Source: Vagococcus allomyrinae (lineage in GTDB: Bacteria > Bacillota > Bacilli > Lactobacillales > Vagococcaceae). Taken from it: DNA of 37,539 nucleotides. The translations under genes and the position numbers were made by a program. Positions within the stretch are counted from its first letter, which is position 1, and the number at the start of each line of letters is the position of its first letter. The notes below the pieces were generated by a model. The model was not told the DNA's origin and did not search any database. It saw only the letters and a program-made list of their open reading frames with translations. The DNA is taken from NCBI RefSeq assembly GCF_017829975.1, contig NZ_JAEEGA010000024.1, positions 32,826 to 70,364 on the forward strand. Reading direction: 5' to 3'. Shown one piece after another: positions 31,865-37,539 of the stretch.

Positions 31865-31925
31865 TACTAATTAAATATTTGTTATTTATATCAACTATAA
31901 TATATCTTTCAAATCAAGATATAGT
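31865..31925 (-). promoter_or_regulatory. Promoter and dyad upstream of the 99-residue gene
   Basis: On the minus strand TTGAAA is followed, after 16 bp, by TATAAA. The -35 lies within an imperfect dyad that runs from AACTATATCTT at its left to AAGATATATTATAGTT at its right, with a seven-base centre. The dyad could be the operator bound by the resolvase-like protein encoded in this unit. Confidence 0.45.
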
Positions 31926-31947
31926 TATCCATAGAATTATTTTCTGT

Positions 31948-33024
31948 CTATTTTTTTTTCCTTTTTTTCTTTTTTGAAGAGTTTTTCAATTTATTGCTTT
32001 CAGGTTGATTCTTTTTTGATAATCTTCTCCCTTGAATAACTACTATTACTATTAAAATTGCTAGTATAGTGCCACCAATGATAATATAGTAGATTAAATT
32101 GTTAGGTTTCTCCAGTTCTACTGCTGTCTCATTAAAGCGCTTTGCTTCATCAGACGTTATTTTAAACTTTTCAACCCATTTATATTCTTTACCATCAGCA
32201 ACTGCAGTCATTTCTAGTCGATAAGACCCCGATTGGAATCGCTTATTTCCTAAAGGAATAGAATAATCAAAATTTGAATTGGGAGCCATTCTTAAATTTT
32301 CTGTTTGTGCTTGATATAGAACCTCTGATCCTTTTTCTGGATATATTTTTCCATCAAGTTTTAACTCACGAATCATAGCTGCTTCTGTATTTTGAATATT
32401 AGCTAAAATCACATTTCTAAAGTTCTTTTGTTCAGCTCTTACCTCAGATAGAACTAGATTTGAAGCAATTTCCTCACCCGTATTTGATAGTAGTACACCT
32501 ATAGTATAAGAATACGTATTAGCGATTTGCTTTTTTTGTTCTTCAGTGGAATCATTTTTCAAACTAAAATATATTCCTCCAAGAATGTGTCCATCAAATT
32601 TTTCATCAGGCATCTTCAAAGATATTTTAATGTTTCTAGATTCATTACCAGCCAGTTTAATTTCATTTTCTTCGAGTCTACCAATTTCAGAAAAAGAATG
32701 TATAAGAGTACTATCAGGTTTACGCTCGCTTGCACTGTATTGAGTTATTCCATTATTATTGGTAAATGCGGTATTGGTTTCTGCTAACACTGTAATTTCA
32801 TCTTCAGAATGGTTACTCACTTTTACCTCGAGCACAGACTCTTGATTAGGTTGAAGAACCAAATTAAAGTATGATAAGGTTTTATCCGCTTGTTCAGTAG
32901 GAATTAGTGGTTCCACAGAGAAACTTTTATTTCCTTCTTCTTTCCCATCTGCAAAAGCAAAAATTGGACTAAAACCTGCCAAAATAATAATAGTTGTTAA
33001 GATAGTAGTTATAATTCTTTTCAT
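31948..33024 (-). CDS. WxL-interacting protein (DUF916 and DUF3324 domains)
   Basis: This 358-residue protein has a signal peptide (1-26, ending IFAFADG). A DUF916 domain follows at about 30-150 (PLIPTEQADKTLSYFNLVLQ, GHILGGIYFSLKND), then a DUF3324 domain at about 160-300 (NTYSYTIGVLLSNTGEE, LRMAPNSNFDYSIPLGN, FQSGSYRLEMTAVADGKEY). A C-terminal membrane helix (YYIIIGGTILAILIVIVV) precedes a very basic tail ending KKKKRKKK. This is the classic partner of WxL proteins: DUF916 binds peptidoglycan and the protein associates with WxL domains at the surface. It lies at the 3' end of the second WxL operon. Its counterpart in the first operon is not inside the window. Confidence 0.95.
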   Translation of the reverse strand: MKRIITTILTTIIILAGFSPIFAFADGKEEGNKSFSVEPLIPTEQADKTLSYFNLVLQPNQESVLEVKVSNHSEDEITVLAETNTAFTNNNGITQYSASERKPDSTLIHSFSEIGRLEENEIKLAGNESRNIKISLKMPDEKFDGHILGGIYFSLKNDSTEEQKKQIANTYSYTIGVLLSNTGEEIASNLVLSEVRAEQKNFRNVILANIQNTEAAMIRELKLDGKIYPEKGSEVLYQAQTENLRMAPNSNFDYSIPLGNKRFQSGSYRLEMTAVADGKEYKWVEKFKITSDEAKRFNETAVELEKPNNLIYYIIIGGTILAILIVIVVIQGRRLSKKNQPESNKLKNSSKKKKRKKK

Positions 33025-33056
33025 AAATTTAATATCCTCTCTAGTTTATAATGTAG

Positions 33057-33092
33057 TGCACCAGACAAATGTCACATGATTCGCCTGGTGCA
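33057..33092. terminator. Intercistronic hairpin after WxL gene (copy 1)
   Basis: TGCACCAG (33057-33064) pairs with CTGGTGCA (33085-33092). It lies just after the stop of the WxL gene at 33109, with no T-run. It differs from the hairpin after the sister gene by a compensatory change. It is a possible attenuator or mRNA 3'-end protector within the operon. Confidence 0.5.
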
Positions 33093-33108
33093 TACGGATC
33101 ATAATATT

Positions 33109-33852
33109 TTATAGAGGCGTACTAGCAAGATTCCAATTTAATTGTGTCTTGTACTGAACACCTTTTACTTTTTTTGTTTCTCCTGGAACGTCTAATCTGA
33201 TAGATTCAGTAGCGACTGCGTTTGAGTCTCCAAAACCGATTGACCAAGTTGACATTCCTTTTCCTTCATCAGCAATGGCAACATCTTTTGTATCACCATC
33301 TATTGTCATTTCAATATCTGTGTTAATCGTTGTAGGTTGGAATGGTGATGCTGTATTAGCATTTTGAGCGTTTTTTAATGTGATTTTTGCTGAATCCAAT
33401 ACATGCGTTCCATCTGCATCAACAGCCGTTAACTGCTCAGATTGAGACACTGTCAAACGCCATCCTGCATTACTACCACGATCATCTTGTACCGATACAA
33501 AGTTTGGCACTTCTCTAAAATCGGTAGTTCCAGCATTGGCTACACTATCTAAGGCTGCAAATGAATGTTTAGCAGATCCTGATTGTTCGATTTGACCAAA
33601 GTCAAAATCAGAAACATAATTAATGCGTAACGCTCCCGGATTTGGATTAACTGGGTTTTCTGGATCTACTGGAACTTCTGGATCAAGTGGATCAATAATT
33701 TCACCTGGCCCTTGATTCTCAATAAATTCTACTACCGCATCAGAGTCTGCATTAGTAGCATTATTATAAGTAGCTGCTGAAACTTGAACAGCTTGACCTC
33801 CCAATACGATTGAAAATAGTGCTGCACCCAATAATTTATTAGTTAATTTCAT
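33109..33852 (-). CDS. WxL-domain surface protein, tandem copy
   Basis: This 247-residue secreted protein has a signal peptide (MKLTNKLLGAALFSIVLGGQ, cleavage near VSAAT), an acidic Pro-rich linker (DPLDPEVPVDPENPVNPNPG) and a canonical WxL domain with GWRLTVSQ and LNWNLASTPL. It would be displayed on the cell wall, probably with the WxL-interacting protein encoded next. It differs from the gene at 34037-34780 by one residue (Asn versus Ser in TTI-N/S-TDIEMT) and by about fifteen bases in all, nearly all synonymous. GGAG precedes the ATG at 33852. Confidence 0.95.
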   Translation of the reverse strand: MKLTNKLLGAALFSIVLGGQAVQVSAATYNNATNADSDAVVEFIENQGPGEIIDPLDPEVPVDPENPVNPNPGALRINYVSDFDFGQIEQSGSAKHSFAALDSVANAGTTDFREVPNFVSVQDDRGSNAGWRLTVSQSEQLTAVDADGTHVLDSAKITLKNAQNANTASPFQPTTINTDIEMTIDGDTKDVAIADEGKGMSTWSIGFGDSNAVATESIRLDVPGETKKVKGVQYKTQLNWNLASTPL

Positions 33853-33984
33853 GATAAAACTCCTTCTTTATTATTATTTTATATTAGTTGCTAAAAGCAA
33901 TTTAATATCATTTAGTAAATTAAAATCTCAAAACTTTTTAATATTTTTTTTAGAAATTGAATATGGTTCAATAATCAATCATAG

Positions 33985-34020
33985 TGCATCAGGCAATCGT
34001 AACCTGACAGGCCTGATGCA
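33985..34020. terminator. Intercistronic hairpin after WxL gene (copy 2)
   Basis: TGCATCAGG (33985-33993) pairs with CCTGATGCA (34012-34020). It has the same position as 33057-33092 relative to its WxL gene, with an A-T pair in place of G-C and a different loop. No T-run is seen. Confidence 0.5.
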
Positions 34021-34036
34021 TGCAGTTCAGATTATT

Positions 34037-34780
34037 CTAGAGAGGCGTACTAGCAAGATTCCAATTTAATTGTGTCTTGTACTGAACACCTTTTACTTTT
34101 TTTGTTTCTCCTGGAACGTCTAATCTGATAGATTCAGTAGCGACTGCGTTTGAGTCTCCAAAACCGATTGACCAAGTTGACATTCCTTTTCCTTCATCAG
34201 CAATGGCAACATCTTTTGTATCACCATCTATTGTCATTTCAATATCTGTGCTAATCGTTGTAGGTTGGAATGGTGAAGCTGTATTAGCATTTTGAGCGTT
34301 TTTTAATGTAATTTTTGCTGAATCCAATACATGCGTTCCATCTGCATCAACAGCAGTTAGCTGCTCAGATTGAGACACTGTCAAGCGCCACCCTGCATTA
34401 CTACCTCGATCATCTTGTACCGATACAAAGTTTGGCACTTCTCTAAAATCGGTAGTTCCAGCATTGGCTACACTGTCTAAGGCTGCAAATGAATGTTTAG
34501 CAGATCCTGATTGTTCGATTTGACCAAAGTCAAAATCAGAAACATAATTAATGCGTAACGCTCCCGGATTTGGATTAACTGGGTTTTCTGGATCTACTGG
34601 AACTTCTGGATCAAGTGGATCAATAATTTCACCTGGCCCTTGATTTTCAATAAATTCTACTACCGCATCAGAGTCTGCATTAGTAGCATTATTATAAGTA
34701 GCTGCTGAAACTTGAACAGCTTGACCTCCCAATACGATTGAAAATAGTGCTGCACCTAATAGTTTATTTGTTAACTTCAT
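34037..34780 (-). CDS. WxL-domain surface protein, tandem copy
   Basis: This 247-residue protein is the twin of 33109-33852: same signal peptide, linker and WxL domain (GWRLTVSQ, LNWNLASTPL), with a single residue change. The frame opens at 34861, but the ribosome binding site GGAG lies at about 34788-34791 on the minus strand, so the start is one of two adjacent ATGs. The second (34780) is chosen because it matches the sister gene. It lies downstream of the degenerate WxL start at 34883-34990. Confidence 0.93.
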   Translation of the reverse strand: MKLTNKLLGAALFSIVLGGQAVQVSAATYNNATNADSDAVVEFIENQGPGEIIDPLDPEVPVDPENPVNPNPGALRINYVSDFDFGQIEQSGSAKHSFAALDSVANAGTTDFREVPNFVSVQDDRGSNAGWRLTVSQSEQLTAVDADGTHVLDSAKITLKNAQNANTASPFQPTTISTDIEMTIDGDTKDVAIADEGKGMSTWSIGFGDSNAVATESIRLDVPGETKKVKGVQYKTQLNWNLASTPL

Positions 34781-34882
34781 CATAAAACTCCTTCTTCTTT
34801 GTATTTTTATATTAATTGTTGAAAACAATTTAATATCTTCTTTTGTACTTAGTACTCTCAAATTTTGAATACGACGCCTTTA

Positions 34883-34990
34883 TTATTCACTATCTTTCTT
34901 CTTGATTAAAAAGATATTCACTTGAACAAGTTGTTTTCTAATTACAAGTGTAAATAGCGCTGCTCCAAACAATCTATTTGCTAATTTCAT
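34883..34990 (-). pseudogene. Degenerate WxL gene, signal-peptide remnant
   Basis: A 35-codon frame begins MKLANRLFGAALFTLVIRKQ and soon stops (…LIKKKDSE). The first 14 residues align with the signal peptide of the two intact WxL genes (MKLTNKLLGAALFS), after which similarity ends. GGGGG precedes the ATG. It is a third, dead member of the WxL array, left after deletion. Confidence 0.75.
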
Positions 34991-35033
34991 CGCAATCCCC
35001 CTAAGCTTAAAGAAATATAATTTCTTCTTTTAA

Positions 35034-35345
35034 CTAGTTTCTATTTCTTACTTTTTTAGTAATTGCTCTCCTCAAAATAAGAAATGTAGCGAAAACGCCT
35101 ATTAAAGTTATAAAGTTTACAGATGATAATCCAAGCTTAGGAAGTAGTCGTTTAACATAATCATCTGGAGCCTCTTTTGGATCATCCGGTTTTATATTCG
35201 GCTCTTCTTTAGGACCATCGACAAACATCACACCGACATCCGATATTGCATTTTCAGCATTAGGATATGTAGCAGCATTCACTGATTGAGTAGGTAAACT
35301 AATTCCTATTATCCAAAAAGAAATAAATGAAATGATTAACTTCAT
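35034..35345 (-). CDS. Small anchored protein of the second WxL locus, LPKLG motif
   Basis: This 103-residue protein has a signal peptide (MKLIISFISFWIIGISLP, ending SVNAATYPNAENA, like the N terminus of the neighbouring mature WxL proteins). A short linker (KEEPNIKPDDPKEAPDDYVK) leads to a sorting-type tail: LLPKLGLSS, a hydrophobic run (VNFITLIGVFATFLILRR) and basic KKVRNRN. LPKLG stands where LPxTG is expected. The equivalent protein at 1972-2322 also has Leu-Gly there (IPSLG). A strong AAAGGAGG lies upstream, 17 bp after the LRR protein's stop. Confidence 0.82.
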   Translation of the reverse strand: MKLIISFISFWIIGISLPTQSVNAATYPNAENAISDVGVMFVDGPKEEPNIKPDDPKEAPDDYVKRLLPKLGLSSVNFITLIGVFATFLILRRAITKKVRNRN

Positions 35346-35362
35346 ATGTGTAACCTCCTTTT

Positions 35363-37539
35363 CTAAATTGGAGCTGAAATTAGATTCCAGTCAATTGATG
35401 TTTTATAAACCGTATCTTTTGCTGCCTGTCCAGGAATTACGTCAACGAGTATGCCTCGATCGGCTTCCCATACAATTGGTGTAGTTACTGCACCCTTCTC
35501 GCCTAAAACGGAATGATTGTAGACTGGAACTGCATCTAGTCCTAGCGGTGTCACTTGATCACTTGAAGATTTAAAAATCAATGAATCAACTAATTTCTTA
35601 TTACCATTAGAAAGAGGGCTTGATGTTGTTGCCGTGACATACCAATCATTTCTAACGTCACTTTCTTTATTTAGTCCCTCAACTATTGTTCGTGTATCTG
35701 AAACAGTCATCGTCCAATCGTCTACTTCACGTTTGATCCTCTTATTGAACGCGGAGATTTCAGTGGTTTCAAATCGGAGCTCGTCTGGTACCTCTTTGAA
35801 AGATAATACTCCCCCCGTTATTACTAAAGGTGCTTGTGTCGTTACGCTGTACTCATTGCTCCATTCATCTTTAAACATTACATCAAACTCTAACCCTACA
35901 GGGTTATTGATTTGCTCAATCGCTTTGGCTGAATAAACTATTTTAATATTTTCATCATAATTTATGTCTCCAACACTGTACTCAATTGTGTTATTAATGA
36001 TAGACGTAGCTGGTATCGCTTCAACTCTACCATCTGGATAATGCATTTGAATTGAACTTTCATCTATCTCTACATTATCAGTAGGTGGCAATGGAATTTT
36101 AATTTGTGCATCCATTGCTGTAATCTCTTCAGTTCGATTTGATATAGAGTATGTAACTTCAAATACATCACCTATTCGAATATCATTTTCGTTTACTGAA
36201 ATTTCAACATTCAGTGAGGGAGGTTGAAGTCTTTCCCAAACAAAAGTTCCTTCATGTTCTGCTTCAAAGTCATCTATTAATGAATCGCTAGACGCATAGG
36301 TGATATCTTTATTGTTACTTGAAATACCAATCCATCTTCCAGTATATTCTTTGGTAGATGTGTTTATCAATGGAAGATACGCTCTGTCATTGTCACCTGG
36401 AAATTCACTAAATTTAGTTCCAAGGGTTAGATGTGATAGTTTATGTGTATTAGCGAACATCGCGTTTACTCGGCTTCTACTTACTGACTCAAAACTAAAA
36501 CCTGAAATATCCAAACTTTCCAGATTGGTTGCCTGATTAAACATGTAACTCATGAATTCAACTTTCTCAGTATTAAAGGTACTTAAATCTAAATTTGTTG
36601 CCCGCGTTCCTGAAAACATACTCTCCATCTCAGTAACATTTTCAGTATTCCAGTTTGAAAAGTCATAATGTGTTGCCCCATTACCATTAAACGTACCAAA
36701 CATACTAACCACGTTTTTTGTATCCCAGTTGGAAACATCCAGTACGGTTGCACCATTGGAAGCAAAAGCCAAGAAGAGTGTAAAGAAGTTACTTGTATCC
36801 CAATTAGAAACATCTAGAACTTTTAATGCAGGGGTTCCGTAAAAAGCACGATAAAGCCCCCCCATTCTACTCGTATTCCAATTTGAAACGTCCAATTCAT
36901 TTAATTTTTCCGCACTTGCAAAAGTATCATACAACGTGCCAAAGTTTTCAGTATTCCATCTTGAGACATCTAACTTGAGAAGACTCACCATACCTTGGAA
37001 GGTTGAAGTCAAACTTCGAACTTTTGAGACATCCCAATTTGAGACATCCAATTCAGTTAAGGTTTCACAATAAGAAAACATACGTTCCAAACTAGTTACA
37101 TTTTGTAAATCAAATCTTGAGACATCCAACAAGGAGACTTTTTTCAAATTTTCAAACATCGCAACTACATTTGTCACACTCGAAGTATTGAAGTTTGACA
37201 CATCAATATTTTCCAAAGCACTTGCGTTCCTAAACATGCTAGCCATAGTCGTGACCAAACTAGTGTCAAAATTGGTAATTTCTAACGACGTTACTTTTGT
37301 TAACCCTTCAAACATCGAACTCATATTTGTTACATTCGAAGTGTTAAAGTTCGACACATCAAGATTCGCCAAACTATTTGCGCCCTTAAACATACTAGCC
37401 ATAGTCGTGACCGAACTAGTGTCAAAATTGGTAATTTCTAACGACGTTACTTTTGTTAACCCTTCAAACATCGAACTCATATTTGTTACATTCGAAGTGT
37501 TAAAGTTCGACACATCAAGATTCGCCAAACTATTTGGCG
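35363..37539 (-). CDS. BspA-type leucine-rich-repeat protein with C-terminal WxL domain, 5' end missing
   Basis: The reading frame stays open to the right edge. The TTG at 37528 is inside a repeat and is not a real start. At least 724 residues are visible. The first ~380 consist of BspA/DUF285-type repeats (FNTSNVTNMSSMFEGL, LDVSNWDTSNFFTLF), the first two units being 52-residue copies. Next comes a beta-sandwich region of DUF11 type (EISVNENDIRIGDVFEVTYS). The C-terminal WxL domain carries VDDWTMTVSD, NDWYVTATTSS and a final IDWNLISAPI. Such proteins bind host or matrix surfaces in other bacteria. Signal peptide and total repeat number lie outside the window. Confidence 0.93.
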   Translation of the reverse strand, partial: PNSLANLDVSNFNTSNVTNMSSMFEGLTKVTSLEITNFDTSSVTTMASMFKGANSLANLDVSNFNTSNVTNMSSMFEGLTKVTSLEITNFDTSLVTTMASMFRNASALENIDVSNFNTSSVTNVVAMFENLKKVSLLDVSRFDLQNVTSLERMFSYCETLTELDVSNWDVSKVRSLTSTFQGMVSLLKLDVSRWNTENFGTLYDTFASAEKLNELDVSNWNTSRMGGLYRAFYGTPALKVLDVSNWDTSNFFTLFLAFASNGATVLDVSNWDTKNVVSMFGTFNGNGATHYDFSNWNTENVTEMESMFSGTRATNLDLSTFNTEKVEFMSYMFNQATNLESLDISGFSFESVSRSRVNAMFANTHKLSHLTLGTKFSEFPGDNDRAYLPLINTSTKEYTGRWIGISSNNKDITYASSDSLIDDFEAEHEGTFVWERLQPPSLNVEISVNENDIRIGDVFEVTYSISNRTEEITAMDAQIKIPLPPTDNVEIDESSIQMHYPDGRVEAIPATSIINNTIEYSVGDINYDENIKIVYSAKAIEQINNPVGLEFDVMFKDEWSNEYSVTTQAPLVITGGVLSFKEVPDELRFETTEISAFNKRIKREVDDWTMTVSDTRTIVEGLNKESDVRNDWYVTATTSSPLSNGNKKLVDSLIFKSSSDQVTPLGLDAVPVYNHSVLGEKGAVTTPIVWEADRGILVDVIPGQAAKDTVYKTSIDWNLISAPI
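37196..37530. repeat. Near-identical 156-bp repeats in the LRR gene
   Basis: The sequence repeats with a 156-bp (52-codon) period. For example, CTAACGACGTTACTTTTG occurs at 37282 and at 37438. The copies at the right edge are almost identical, and the window ends inside one. Such repeats recombine easily and are hard to assemble. Confidence 0.85.

Larger units (their letters stand above)
33109..34780. repeat. Tandem duplication of a WxL gene (period 928 bp)
   Basis: The coding sequences at 33109-33852 and 34037-34780 are the same length (744 bp) and about 98% alike by eye. The 184-bp spacers diverge except around the ribosome binding site and the stem bases of the downstream hairpin. The duplication is older than the perfect one at the left edge. 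Selection or gene conversion has kept the proteins the same. Confidence 0.9.

Noticed and set aside
35363-37528. TTG at 37528 as the start of the LRR protein
   Set aside because: It is an internal Leu codon of a repeat (N-S-L-A-N-L); the frame stays open to the window edge and no signal peptide is present.
1-37539. Transfer or ribosomal RNA genes, prophage or conjugation modules
   Set aside because: I looked for conserved RNA gene sequences and for integrase, portal, relaxase or similar genes and saw none.

Overview
The window is low-GC Firmicute DNA. WxL-domain surface proteins, a WxL-interacting protein (DUF916/DUF3324), BspA-type leucine-rich repeats and strong AGGAGG ribosome binding sites point to the order Lactobacillales, most likely Carnobacteriaceae or Enterococcaceae (Carnobacterium, Vagococcus or Enterococcus type). 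This is a judgement from gene content, not a database match.

Layout. (1) 1-7467, minus strand: a WxL surface-protein operon. It reads from a resolvase-like DNA-binding protein, through a ~1400-residue pectate-lyase-like adhesin with a WxL end and a small sortase-type anchor protein, to a run of small WxL proteins. The last of these are in an 846-bp tandem duplication that runs off the left edge. Upstream, 7500-7727 is a perfect 27-bp inverted repeat around 174 bp carrying an outward-facing promoter. It looks like an invertible, phase-variable promoter, here pointing away from the operon into a terminator. (2) 7781-8700: decayed DNA. (3) 8795-14698, minus strand: operon A, with a transporter, M20 peptidase, YitT protein, DUF308 protein, a frameshifted DUF1269-like gene, a second DUF308 protein, a universal stress protein and a 50-residue peptide. 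(4) 15145-19141: a bacterial eRF1-like (baeRF) protein, an IS110-family element with a candidate bridge-RNA region, and an AI-2E-type permease gene with a nonsense codon at position 4. (5) 19300-23450: a RelE/RelB toxin-antitoxin pair, an ArsR-type regulator divergent from a flavin reductase, several IS remnants and two related bulged-hairpin elements. (6) 23454-28575, minus strand: operon B, a second transporter/M20/YitT/DUF308 set followed by DUF948 (YtxG-like), YtxH-like and GFA-like genes. (7) 29250-30616: three small genes of unknown function. (8) 30953-37539, minus strand: a second WxL locus, with a partial BspA-LRR/WxL protein, a small anchor protein, a dead WxL gene start, two almost identical WxL genes, the WxL-interacting protein, a 99-residue protein and a second resolvase-like protein.

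How the parts fit. Both WxL loci follow one plan: large adhesin, small anchored protein, small WxL proteins, with or without the WxL-interacting protein. Each also sits beside a protein that keeps the helix-turn-helix of a serine resolvase but has lost the catalytic serine and arginines. These proteins are good candidates for locus-specific regulators. Operons A and B look like envelope/stress and peptide-use modules derived from one ancestor. Both window edges fall inside near-perfect repeats (WxL array on the left, 156-bp LRR repeat on the right), so true copy numbers at the edges are unresolved.
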